Part shown: piece after piece, positions 1 through 5,583 of the stretch
Layout of the letters: the number at the start of each line of letters is the position of its first letter
How positions within the stretch are numbered: the stretch's first letter is position 1
Source of the DNA: Dehalococcoidia bacterium
GTDB taxonomy: Bacteria > Chloroflexota > Dehalococcoidia > GIF9 > AB-539-J10
Length of the DNA stretch: 5,678 bases
Direction: 5' to 3'
Assembly (NCBI GenBank): GCA_030669525.1
Contig: DAOVDO010000068.1
Coordinates: 1 to 5,678, forward strand
Notes under the pieces: generated by a model
Database searches by the model: none
Told to the model about the DNA's origin: nothing
The model's input: only the letters and a program-made list of their open reading frames with translations
Program-made: the position numbers and the translations under genes

Positions 1-470
1 GTCCCTGCGGCTACTATGGAGACCCATTTAAGGCATGCAAATGCTCACCAGGAGAAATTTCTCGCTATCACAAGAGGCTGAGTGGTCCACTTCTGGACCG
101 CATTGACATCTTCATAGATGTCCCCCATATCGATTATGAAAAACTTACTGAAGACAAGCTAACGGAGACCTCTGAGAAGGTCAGGGGAAGGGTAAAACTT
201 GCTCATGAAATACAGGTTAAGCGTTTCCAGGGAACAAGGCCGAATTGCAATGCTGATATGACACCCAAGGAGGTGAAGGAATTCTGTATTGTAGAATCAG
301 CAGCACAAAGTTTACTCCGCTCCGCTATGAAGCAACTTCATCTTACCGCCCGATCTTTTCACCGTGTACTTAAGCTCTCCCGCACTATTGCTGACCTGGA
401 ACACAGCGATATTATCAAAACATACCATGTGGCCGAAGCTATACAATATCGGCATAAGGAAATAATCTAA
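1..470 (+). CDS. comM: ComM/YifB-family AAA+ ATPase, C-terminal part (5' end outside window)
   Basis: This is the last ~155 codons of a Mg-chelatase-like AAA+ protein of the YifB/ComM family. In naturally transformable bacteria ComM is a hexameric DNA helicase that promotes branch migration during integration of incoming DNA; in other lineages its role is unclear. The frame is open from the window edge to TAA at 468-470. It begins in the family's cysteine-rich segment (PCGYYGDP, then CKCSP), continues with the conserved LSGPLLDRIDIFIDVP stretch of the AAA+ core, and ends in the C-terminal helical domain, with LTARSFHRVLKLSRTIADLE and AEAIQYR near the end. An in-frame ATG at 258 is internal, because strong homology continues upstream of it. 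Walker A and B lie outside the window, so whether the gene is intact cannot be judged. It converges on the membrane-protein gene at 474 and is unrelated in function to the ribosomal cluster. Confidence 0.93.
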   Translation, partial: PCGYYGDPFKACKCSPGEISRYHKRLSGPLLDRIDIFIDVPHIDYEKLTEDKLTETSEKVRGRVKLAHEIQVKRFQGTRPNCNADMTPKEVKEFCIVESAAQSLLRSAMKQLHLTARSFHRVLKLSRTIADLEHSDIIKTYHVAEAIQYRHKEII

Positions 471-473
471 GCA

Positions 474-734
474 CTAATACAGAATCAGCCACAGAACACC
501 ACCAGCAATCGCCAGTATGATGCCAATGATGAGGGAAATCTTGCCACCTATTTGCCAGGCACTCAGCCAGGAACGCTCTGGCTCATGGGTTATTAACTCC
601 TTCACATCCCTTCGAGTTGCTATGGAATCGTAATACTTGCCTACCTCTCTCCTGTTCCAAAATACAAAAACAATACCCAATAGGATGAAGAAAACACCCA
701 GCCCTAATATTGCCTGGCAATTCGCAAGCGACAT
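474..734 (-). CDS. small two-helix membrane protein of unknown function
   Basis: I do not recognise this 86-residue protein. It has two hydrophobic helices, about residues 8-26 (ILGLGVFFILLGIVFVFW) and 63-85 (GGKISLIIGIILAIAGGVLW), joined by a polar, charged loop of about 35 residues that contains NRRE, TRRD and EPERSW. Arginines flank the loop side, so by the positive-inside rule the loop is probably cytoplasmic and both ends outside; this is inference. The ATG at 734 is chosen. A GTG at 749 would add five residues (91 aa), and neither start has a clear Shine-Dalgarno sequence. The gene lies 45 nt downstream of rplL on the same strand, where many bacteria have rpoB, and may be read as the tail of the ribosomal operon. 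Its stop is 3 bp from the stop of the convergent comM gene. Coding status rests on the ORF, its helix pattern and its position; homologues were not checked. Confidence 0.6.
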   Translation of the reverse strand: MSLANCQAILGLGVFFILLGIVFVFWNRREVGKYYDSIATRRDVKELITHEPERSWLSAWQIGGKISLIIGIILAIAGGVLWLILY

Positions 735-749
735 GCTATTCAACCACAC

Positions 750-765
750 ATTAAAATATTTTAAT
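750..765. repeat. perfect 16-bp AT-only palindrome between rplL and the membrane-protein gene
   Basis: ATTAAAATATTTTAAT is identical to its own reverse complement, and the next flanking pair breaks the symmetry. It lies 14 nt past the rplL stop (minus strand) and just before the possible GTG start at 749. It contains no G or C and is not followed by a clean T-run in the transcribed direction, so it is not a standard intrinsic terminator. It could be a weak hairpin, a protein site, or chance in AT-rich spacer. Confidence 0.5.
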
Positions 766-779
766 TTCTTCAGGGGATG

Positions 780-1250
780 CTACTTTATCTCTACAGTGGC
801 GCCAGCAGCTTCCAATTTTTCCTTTATATCAGCTACCTCTTCTTTAGAAATCCCCTCTTTTACCATCTGGGGGGCAGCTTCCACTAAATCCTTGGCTTGC
901 TTTAATCCTAAATCGGTTACCGCCCGCACTGCTTTAATAACCTCAATTTTCCGCTCACCAATGTCCTTTAAAGTAATGCTGAACTCTGTTTTTTCCTCTT
1001 CCTCAGGCGCTTCAGCTTGCTGACCGGGGGCCGCTGTTGTCACAGCCGCTACAGCTACAGGTGCAGCACTAACTCCAAATTCATCCTCCAAAGATTTAAC
1101 CAGGTCAGCTAAGTCCATCACCGTCATGCCTTTAATAGCGGTAATGATCTCCTCTTTGGTCATCTGTACGGGTTCACTTTTCGCTTTTGCTTTTGTCGAT
1201 TTCTTCTTCTCTTTTACCTCTTTCTTCTCCACCTTTGTCTCTTCTGGCAT
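780..1250 (-). CDS. rplL: 50S ribosomal protein L7/L12 with an N-terminal lysine-rich extension
   Basis: This is the stalk protein of the large subunit. Dimers bind the C-terminal helix of L10 and recruit translation GTPases such as EF-Tu and EF-G. The canonical protein begins at about residue 30 ([18 protein letters not shown]), the dimerisation and L10-binding domain. It continues through an Ala/Pro/Glu-rich flexible hinge (about 61-88) and the globular C-terminal domain (about 88-156), which carries the conserved [26 protein letters not shown] helices and ends GATVEIK. The total of 156 residues is well over the family's usual 120-130. The excess is residues 1-29, which are rich in lysine and glutamate. 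The long start is preferred because GGAGG lies 6 nt upstream of ATG 1250 (minus-strand GGAGGGATAT), whereas the internal ATG at 1163 has no good Shine-Dalgarno sequence. rplJ ends 15 nt upstream, so the two are co-transcribed. Confidence 0.96.
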   Translation of the reverse strand: MPEETKVEKKEVKEKKKSTKAKAKSEPVQMTKEEIITAIKGMTVMDLADLVKSLEDEFGVSAAPVAVAAVTTAAPGQQAEAPEEEEKTEFSITLKDIGERKIEVIKAVRAVTDLGLKQAKDLVEAAPQMVKEGISKEEVADIKEKLEAAGATVEIK

Positions 1251-1265
1251 ATATCCCTCCTTAAA

Positions 1266-1787
1266 TCATTCAGTGAGACTTCGTATTCGTGCTTGTAATA
1301 CACTACATACCCCATATATTGGGGAACTCAGGACATTATGTAAACCCCTTACAGGAGCTTGTAGCTGAGCTATTAATTGAGCGATGAGTTCCTCTCTGGG
1401 TGGTAAATTAGCCAGAGCTATAACCTCATTAGCACTTAGCACTCGTTCTCCCAGTAAACCTCCCTTAATCTGCACAACCGAGCCCATCGATTTTAAGCAC
1501 TGACTCAGGACTTTGGCTACCCTGGCCACATCATCATAGCCAAAAGCCATGGCTGTTGGACCATCAATAACGCCCTCAAGTTGCTCTTTGCCAATTCTTC
1601 GTGCAGCCAAACAAGCTAAAGTATTCTTAACCACATGGAAACTAACATCTGCATCAGTCAAAGTCCGCCTCAACTCAGCCACCTCCCTCGCTGCAAGGCC
1701 CTGGTAACTGGTGGTGATAATAATGGTACTTTCAGATAAATCATCTGCCAGTTTATCAATAATTTGTCTCTTCTTCTCTTTTAACAT
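1266..1787 (-). CDS. rplJ: 50S ribosomal protein L10
   Basis: L10 anchors the L7/L12 stalk. Its N-terminal domain binds 23S rRNA next to L11, and its C-terminal helix carries L12 dimers. The 173 residues match the usual ~170. Landmarks are SYQGLAAREVAELRR (27-41), VVKNTLA (52-58), the GPTAMAFG segment (76-83), IKGGLLGERVLS (107-118), and LANLPPREELIAQLIAQLQAP (125-145) leading into the L12-binding helix. ATG 1787 is chosen because it fits the family N-terminus. A TTG at 1802 would add five residues but lies in the T-tract of the upstream attenuator. The upstream GGAG is only 2 nt from ATG, an unusually short spacing, so initiation may be weak or structure-controlled. The free L10-L12 complex typically represses its own mRNA, and the leader seen here fits that. 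Confidence 0.96.
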   Translation of the reverse strand: MLKEKKRQIIDKLADDLSESTIIITTSYQGLAAREVAELRRTLTDADVSFHVVKNTLACLAARRIGKEQLEGVIDGPTAMAFGYDDVARVAKVLSQCLKSMGSVVQIKGGLLGERVLSANEVIALANLPPREELIAQLIAQLQAPVRGLHNVLSSPIYGVCSVLQARIRSLTE

Positions 1788-1938
1788 ATCTCCATCACAC
1801 AAATAAAAATCCCTGTGCCAATGACACAGGGCTAATTCAAACCTCAGCAGGCGAACATTTAAACCATTCCGGGGATAAGCTACTGCTACAACCCCATCCC
1901 CTATTTCAATACAACGGTACCTGCCGTCATCGGCTCCT
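1788..1938 (-). promoter_or_regulatory. rplJ (L10-type) mRNA leader
   Basis: This ~150-nt untranslated region separates rplA from rplJ, while all neighbouring gaps are 0-15 nt. On the minus strand it starts just after a strong -10 box. It can form a long-range closing stem of eight pairs, including two G-U wobbles and one internal G-U: 1919-1926 (CGGCAGGT) with 1845-1852 (GCCTGCTG). Inside is a 6-bp stem, GGGGAT (1901-1896) with ATCCCC (1876-1871). An intrinsic terminator follows. This layout matches known L10 leaders, which bind the L10-L12 complex and lower rplJL expression. The homology is inferred from position and architecture; no covariance search was run. Confidence 0.75.
1801..1831 (-). 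terminator. intrinsic terminator / attenuator in the rplJ leader
   Basis: On the minus strand CCCTGTG (1831-1825) pairs perfectly with CACAGGG (1817-1811). One further U-G pair closes the loop to 5 nt. The stem is followed at once by ATTTTTATTT. It ends 13 nt before the rplJ ATG, so it must be conditional if rplJL is to be expressed. The CAGG and CCTG cores recur in the leader's closing stem, so alternative pairings are possible (inference). Confidence 0.8.
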
Positions 1939-1943
1939 GACTA

Positions 1944-1971
1944 ATTATAACACAAACAACTAAGCAACCAA
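1944..1971 (-). promoter_or_regulatory. extended -10 promoter for rplJ-rplL
   Basis: The minus strand reads TGTTATAAT, a perfect TATAAT (1949-1944) with the extended TGn element. A weak -35-like TTGGTT lies at 1971-1966, 16 bp upstream, inside the 3' end of rplA. The expected start is near 1937-1938, which places +1 exactly at the beginning of the L10 leader. The rplJL pair can therefore be transcribed separately from the upstream operon. Confidence 0.72.
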
Positions 1972-2670
1972 AGCCATCGCTGATTTAAGGTCCAGCTTAA
2001 ATCCTGGCCCCATAGTGGTAGATAACGCTCTGCTTCTAATATACTGTCCTTGAGCCCCACTGGGTTTTGCTTTAACAATAGCCTCAATTATTGCTTCCAG
2101 ATTTTCCAGGAGTTTATCCTTGTCAAAGCTTATTTTGCCTACAGGCAGATGAATAATGGCTGTTCTATCCAGACGAAACTCTGCCCTTCCCTTACGCGCC
2201 TCGCTTATGGCTCTGGATAAATCCTGAGGCGATACAACGGTACCAGACTTGGGATTAGGCATTAAACCTCGCCTTCCCAATATACGTCCAAGTTTGGCTA
2301 CCTTAGGCATCATATCTGGAGTAGCTATGGATACATCAAATTCAAACCACCCATCCTCAATATTCTTAATAAGTTCGTCCGCGCCGGCATAATCAGCACC
2401 AGCTTCTTCAGCTAACTTTATTGCTTCTCCCTGGGCAAAAACAATAACGCGTATCTTTTTACCCAACCCATTAGGCAACAAGACCACTCCACGTACTTGC
2501 TGATCAGCACTGCGTGGGTCAACTCCCATCCTCAAGTGAAGCTCAACTGTTTCATCGAATTTAGCATACGAAGCTTTCTTAGCCAGGTCAATGGCTTCTT
2601 CAGGTGAGTAGAGTTGTACACTACCGACAAATTTGCTGGCTTCCTGGTACTTCTTACCACGCTTTGTCAT
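1960..2670 (-). CDS. rplA: 50S ribosomal protein L1
   Basis: L1 forms the mobile stalk beside the E site and helps release deacylated tRNA. In many bacteria it also represses its own rplK-rplA mRNA. The 236 residues are the typical family length. The protein starts [11 protein letters not shown], has [21 protein letters not shown] (38-58), the L1 signature region about 115-145 ([18 protein letters not shown], then [12 protein letters not shown]), and a C-terminal RNA-binding lobe with TMGPGFKLD near the end. The start ATG directly abuts the rplK stop, with no intervening base. A GAGGTGG Shine-Dalgarno sequence inside the end of rplK, 5 nt from the ATG, suggests translational coupling. I did not identify an L1 operator hairpin. 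Confidence 0.98.
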   Translation of the reverse strand: MTKRGKKYQEASKFVGSVQLYSPEEAIDLAKKASYAKFDETVELHLRMGVDPRSADQQVRGVVLLPNGLGKKIRVIVFAQGEAIKLAEEAGADYAGADELIKNIEDGWFEFDVSIATPDMMPKVAKLGRILGRRGLMPNPKSGTVVSPQDLSRAISEARKGRAEFRLDRTAIIHLPVGKISFDKDKLLENLEAIIEAIVKAKPSGAQGQYIRSRALSTTMGPGFKLDLKSAMALVA

Positions 2671-3093
2671 TTATTCCACCTCTACTCCCATACTTCGAGC
2701 AGTACCTTCAATAATGCTCGCCCCCCTATCAATATCAGTAGTATTAAGGTCCTTCATTTTATTCCGAGCAATCTCATAAAGCTTGTCTCTGCTAATCCTA
2801 CCTACTTTATCGTTTTTAGGGTTACCACTACCCTTCTCAATCCCTAAAGCACGCCGCAATAAGTCGGAAGCAGGTGGCATCTTGGTAATAAAACTAAATG
2901 AGTTATCAGTATATATTGTTATTTCCGCCGGAATAATGAAACCTTCCTGAGAAGTAGTCCGCTCATTATATTCTTTACAGAAAGCCATGATATTAATACC
3001 ATGTTGCCCTAAAGCCGGCCCAACCGGCGGCGCTGGTGTAGCCTGACCCGCTGGTATCTGTAATTTAACGACTGCCCGAACCTTCTTTGCCAT
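2671..3093 (-). CDS. rplK: 50S ribosomal protein L11
   Basis: L11 binds the GTPase-associated centre of 23S rRNA with L10 and takes part in the function of EF-G, release factors and RelA; it is the thiostrepton-site protein. The 140 residues match the usual length. The N-terminal domain contains the conserved [19 protein letters not shown] (16-34) and MAFCKEYN. The C-terminal rRNA-binding domain contains [11 protein letters not shown] and the family signature near 110-137 ([16 protein letters not shown], then [10 protein letters not shown]). The start is preceded by AAGGA in the last codons of nusG, from which it is separated by a single base. Confidence 0.98.
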   Translation of the reverse strand: MAKKVRAVVKLQIPAGQATPAPPVGPALGQHGINIMAFCKEYNERTTSQEGFIIPAEITIYTDNSFSFITKMPPASDLLRRALGIEKGSGNPKNDKVGRISRDKLYEIARNKMKDLNTTDIDRGASIIEGTARSMGVEVE

Positions 3094-3094
3094 G

Positions 3095-3622
3095 TTATAT
3101 CCTTTCTACCCCTAAAAAGTCTAATTCCACAGGTGTCTCTCTACCAAATAGCGATAACATAACCACAGCTCTACCTTTATCCAGGCTAAATTCCTCCACC
3201 TTGCCGATAAAATCCACGAATGGGCCGCTGGTTACTCGGACACTATCTCCTTTCTTAAAAGCGACCTTAACCTCCGAAGGAGCTTCCTCCATCCTGTTCA
3301 GAATAGTTTTTACCTCTTCTTCAGCTAAAGGCACAGGTCTATCACCAGAGCTAACAAAACCGGCAACACCAGGAGTATTTCGCACTATGTCCCAGCTACG
3401 CTCATCCAGACTCATGCAAACCATAATATAACCAGGAAAGGCTTTTCTACTCACTTCCCTGCGCTTCCCACCTTTAACTTCAATCTCATTAGTTGTAGGT
3501 ATCACCACTTGAAATATTTTATCACCAGCATCCATGTACTTTATGCGCTGCTCTAAGTTCCTCTTAGCTCTCTCTTCACGCCCGGAAGATACATATAACA
3601 AATACCACTGGCCATCAGACAT
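3095..3622 (-). CDS. nusG: transcription termination/antitermination factor NusG
   Basis: NusG binds RNA polymerase, controls pausing and Rho termination, and couples polymerase to the ribosome. The 175 residues comprise an N-terminal NGN domain (about 5-112) and a C-terminal KOW domain (about 120-175). The NGN domain opens [19 protein letters not shown] and contains FPGYIMV (62-68) and [10 protein letters not shown] (81-90). The KOW domain contains [20 protein letters not shown] and the [15 protein letters not shown] strand. ATG 3622 is chosen because it gives the canonical N-terminus and sits 5 nt after the secE stop. A TTG at 3631 would add three residues and overlap the secE TGA as TTGA. 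No strong Shine-Dalgarno sequence is seen, so coupling to secE translation is likely. Confidence 0.97.
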   Translation of the reverse strand: MSDGQWYLLYVSSGREERAKRNLEQRIKYMDAGDKIFQVVIPTTNEIEVKGGKRREVSRKAFPGYIMVCMSLDERSWDIVRNTPGVAGFVSSGDRPVPLAEEEVKTILNRMEEAPSEVKVAFKKGDSVRVTSGPFVDFIGKVEEFSLDKGRAVVMLSLFGRETPVELDFLGVERI

Positions 3623-3627
3623 TGTTC

Positions 3628-3873
3628 TCAACCCGCCAAAATAAAATCAACAAAGAACTTACTGAAGCCATAATCCAAAACACCCAAAATGACTCCTATA
3701 ACAACACAAACAATAAGAACAATAATGCTCAAGCGTAATGTCTCCTGCCTCGTTGGCCAGCGTGCTTTCTTTAGCTCTTCTACAGCATCCCCAAAGAAAC
3801 TCAGTTTCGATTTCTTCTTAGCCGGCGTAGCTACAGATTTGACCGCTTTAGCCTTTCGACCTCGACTTGTCAT
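3628..3873 (-). CDS. secE: preprotein translocase subunit SecE
   Basis: SecE is the clamp subunit of the SecYEG protein-conducting channel in the cytoplasmic membrane. This 81-residue protein is the short, single-helix form found in most bacteria. It has a basic N-terminus (1-25, several Lys/Arg), the conserved amphipathic segment VEELKKARWPTRQETLR (31-47) that packs on SecY, and one transmembrane helix at about 48-68 (LSIIVLIVCVVIGVILGVLD). It lies between rpmG (3-nt gap) and nusG (5-nt gap to the chosen ATG), the standard secE-nusG pair. Its Shine-Dalgarno sequence is weak, so expression probably depends on read-through translation from rpmG. Confidence 0.97.
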   Translation of the reverse strand: MTSRGRKAKAVKSVATPAKKKSKLSFFGDAVEELKKARWPTRQETLRLSIIVLIVCVVIGVILGVLDYGFSKFFVDFILAG

Positions 3874-3876
3874 AGA

Positions 3877-4047
3877 CTACTTTGCTTCTCGATGTAGGGT
3901 ATGAATACGACAACTTGGACAGTACTTCCTCAACTCTAATCTTCGAGGGTCATTTTTCTTATTCTTGACAGTAGTATATGTCCTTTGCTGACATTGGCTA
4001 CAAGCTAAATGAATAATTGTGCGCAGCTCTCCCTTCTTCTTGGCCAT
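3877..4047 (-). CDS. rpmG: 50S ribosomal protein L33, zinc-binding form
   Basis: This small large-subunit protein near the E site has 56 residues, within the family range. Translating the minus strand from ATG 4047 to TAG 3877 gives a start [19 protein letters not shown], a basic middle ([17 protein letters not shown]) and an end [14 protein letters not shown]. Two CxxC pairs (C16/C19 and C43/C46) mark the zinc-containing form rather than the cysteine-free zinc-independent paralogue. It sits 2 nt after the tuf stop and 3 nt before the secE start. This position between tuf and secE is common in bacteria. Only a weak GTGGG-type Shine-Dalgarno sequence is visible upstream, inside the tuf 3' end. 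Confidence 0.96.
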   Translation of the reverse strand: MAKKKGELRTIIHLACSQCQQRTYTTVKNKKNDPRRLELRKYCPSCRIHTLHREAK

Positions 4048-4049
4048 GT

Positions 4050-5252
4050 TTACGCGCCCACTTTGGTTATTACACCAGCACCCACTGTCCTACCTCCCTC
4101 TCTGATAGCAAAACGCAATCCTTCCTCCATAGCCACAGGGTAGATAGTCTTTATGTTCATATGAGTCAAGCTATCACCAGGCATAGCCATCTCAACACCC
4201 CCAGGCAGACTTATAACACCGGTGATATCTGCCGTCCTGATGAAGAACTGAGGTTTATATCCACTGAAAAATGGAGTATGCCTCCCACCTTCCTCTTTCT
4301 TTAATATATATACCTCAGTCTCTGCTTCAGTATGAGGATTGACACTGCCTGCCGCAGCTAAAACTTGTCCTCTCTCTATCTCTTCTCGGTCTATGCCTCG
4401 CAGCAGTAGCCCAATAGCATCTCCAGGCTCAGCTTCATTTACCATCTTATGGAACATTTCTACGCTGGTTACTACTGTCTTTCTGGTCTCCTTCAATCCC
4501 ACAATTTCAATATCGTCCCCTGGCTTAATAAGACCTCGCTCCACCCTTCCCGTGGGTACAGTTCCACGCCCTTTTATACTGAATACATCCTCCACAGGCA
4601 TCAAGAAAGGTTTGTCTTTTTCCCTTTTTGGCAAAGGAATATATTCATCTACAGCATCCAGTAACTTCCATATTGGACCACACCATTGACACTCTCTTTT
4701 ACCACAACCACACTCCAGAGACTTAAGGGCACTCACACGCACAACAGGCATCTCATCACCTGGGAAGCCATACTTCTTAAGTAAATCTCTGACTTCCATC
4801 TCTACCAGGTCCAGCAATTCAGGGTCTTCCATCGCATCAATTTTATTGAGAGCCACCAACATACGAGGGACCTCCACCTGACGAGCCAGAAGTACATGCT
4901 CCCTGGTCTGCGGCATAGGACCATCGTCAGCAGCCACTACCAGAATGGCTCCATCCATCTGAGCTGCACCGGTAATCATGTTCTTGATATAGTCAGCATG
5001 CCCTGGGCAATCAACATGACAATAATGGCGTTTTTCCGTTTCATATTCAATATGAGAGATAGCAATAGTTAATCCTCTGGCTTTCTCCTCAGGAGCATTA
5101 TCTATAGAATCAAACGGCCTAAACTGCGCCATACTCGCTTTAGCTAACACCTGGGTCATCGCCGCTGTCAATGTAGTTTTCCCATGATCAACATGCCCTA
5201 TAGTGCCTATATTCACATGCTCCTTGGTGCGCTCATAAGTTTTTTTCGCCAT
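4050..5252 (-). CDS. tuf: elongation factor Tu with a cysteine-rich insert
   Basis: EF-Tu is the GTPase that delivers aminoacyl-tRNA to the ribosomal A site. The 400 residues begin at [16 protein letters not shown]. All G-domain motifs are intact: GHVDHGKT (19-26), a GLTI switch-I region (60-63, usually GITI), DCPGH (81-85, with His85 the catalytic histidine equivalent), NKID (136-139) and SAL (174-176). Just after G5 is a cysteine-rich loop, [11 protein letters not shown] (181-191), a possible metal site. Domain 2 contains [14 protein letters not shown], with Pro233 where Ala or Val is usual. Domain 3 ends [14 protein letters not shown] 5252 is chosen over an upstream in-frame start inside the tRNA gene because AAGGAGG lies 8 nt before it. 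The gene begins 24 nt after tRNA-Thr(GGT) with no terminator between, so tRNAs and tuf are probably one transcript. Confidence 0.98.
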   Translation of the reverse strand: MAKKTYERTKEHVNIGTIGHVDHGKTTLTAAMTQVLAKASMAQFRPFDSIDNAPEEKARGLTIAISHIEYETEKRHYCHVDCPGHADYIKNMITGAAQMDGAILVVAADDGPMPQTREHVLLARQVEVPRMLVALNKIDAMEDPELLDLVEMEVRDLLKKYGFPGDEMPVVRVSALKSLECGCGKRECQWCGPIWKLLDAVDEYIPLPKREKDKPFLMPVEDVFSIKGRGTVPTGRVERGLIKPGDDIEIVGLKETRKTVVTSVEMFHKMVNEAEPGDAIGLLLRGIDREEIERGQVLAAAGSVNPHTEAETEVYILKKEEGGRHTPFFSGYKPQFFIRTADITGVISLPGGVEMAMPGDSLTHMNIKTIYPVAMEEGLRFAIREGGRTVGAGVITKVGA

Positions 5253-5276
5253 TGGATTAACCTCCTTTATTTTAAC

Positions 5277-5349
5277 AGCCCACAACCAGATTCGGACTGG
5301 TGACCCCGTTCTTACCAAGAACGTGCTCTACCAACTGAGCTATGTGGGC
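5277..5349 (-). tRNA. tRNA-Thr (anticodon GGT)
   Basis: A full cloverleaf of 73 nt including the discriminator. It has the 7-bp acceptor stem GCCCACA/TGTGGGC, D-arm GCTC...GAGC with GG in the loop, and anticodon stem CGTTC/GAACG around loop TTGGTAA (anticodon GGT, reading ACC/ACU). The variable loop has 5 nt and the T-stem is ACCAG/CTGGT. The T-loop reads TCCGAAT, so position 55 is C in place of the near-invariant U. The discriminator is T and no CCA is encoded. It corresponds in order and anticodon to E. coli thrT before tufB. Confidence 0.95.
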
Positions 5350-5368
5350 ATATTCTACCACACTTTAT

Positions 5369-5452
5369 TGGAGGGGGTAGGATTCGAACCTACGTAGCCC
5401 AACGGGCGGCAGATTTACAGTCTACTCCGATTAACCACTCCGGCACCCCTCC
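5369..5452 (-). tRNA. tRNA-Tyr (anticodon GTA)
   Basis: A class II tRNA of 84 nt with acceptor GGAGGGG/CCCCTCC and discriminator A. The anticodon stem GTAGA/TCTGC surrounds loop CTGTAAA (anticodon GTA). The long variable arm contains GCCC-GTT-GGGC, and the T-arm GTAGG/CCTAC has a canonical TTCGAAT loop. CCA is not encoded. It lies 19 nt upstream of tRNA-Thr(GGT), too little room for the tRNA-Gly that sits here in E. coli. Confidence 0.97.
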
Positions 5453-5458
5453 CACCTC

Positions 5459-5475
5459 AAGTTTATCACAAACTT
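5459..5475. other. small hairpin in the tRNA-Thr/tRNA-Tyr spacer
   Basis: AAGTTT and AAACTT form a perfect 6-bp stem around a 5-nt loop in the 42-nt spacer between the first two tRNAs. It is AT-rich and lacks a T-run, so it is not a terminator. It may help present the spacer to processing nucleases, or be chance. Confidence 0.3.
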
Positions 5476-5494
5476 TCTGGAAAAATCTAACGCC

Positions 5495-5567
5495 AGCCCG
5501 AGAGGGGAGTCGAACCCGCTAACCTACCGATTACAAATCGGTTGCGCTACCATTGCGCTACTCGGGC
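5495..5567 (-). tRNA. tRNA-Thr (anticodon TGT)
   Basis: A cloverleaf of 73 nt with acceptor GCCCGAG/CTCGGGC, D-stem GCGC/GCGC around AATGGTA, and anticodon stem ACCGA/TCGGT around loop TTTGTAA (anticodon TGT, reading ACA and possibly ACG). The T-loop TTCGACT is canonical. The T-stem GCGGG/CCCCT contains a C-C mismatch (50-64 by standard numbering) and a G-U pair, and the variable loop is 6 nt. The discriminator is T and CCA is not encoded. It is the first gene of the operon and the counterpart of E. coli thrU. Confidence 0.93.
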
Positions 5568-5583
5568 AGTTTTTTGGCTTGAT

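Noticed and set aside
637..1023. Plus-strand open frame over the membrane-protein gene and rplL
   Set aside because: It spans two genes on the other strand and the spacer, with a composition typical of an antisense shadow.
1788..1802. TTG start adding five residues to L10
   Set aside because: It lies in the T-tract of the attenuator and extends beyond the usual family N-terminus; ATG 1787 fits the family.
1801..1831. The hairpin as a simple terminator of the rplK-rplA transcript
   Set aside because: It lies downstream of a strong promoter and within an L10-type leader, 13 nt from rplJ, so attenuation explains it better, although it would also stop read-through from rplA.
3623..3631. TTG start for NusG overlapping the secE stop as TTGA
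   Set aside because: It adds three residues not expected for the family; ATG 3622 gives the standard MSDGQWY start. The overlap remains possible.
4339..4689. Plus-strand open frames inside tuf (also at 4017-4304 and 4449-4664)
   Set aside because: They are antisense to a fully conserved EF-Tu gene, show no recognisable protein features and have no ribosome sites; they are shadows of codon usage.
5253..5318. In-frame N-terminal extension of tuf by 22 codons
   Set aside because: It runs into tRNA-Thr(GGT) and lacks a ribosome site, while the ATG at 5252 has AAGGAGG at 8 nt and gives the canonical EF-Tu N-terminus.
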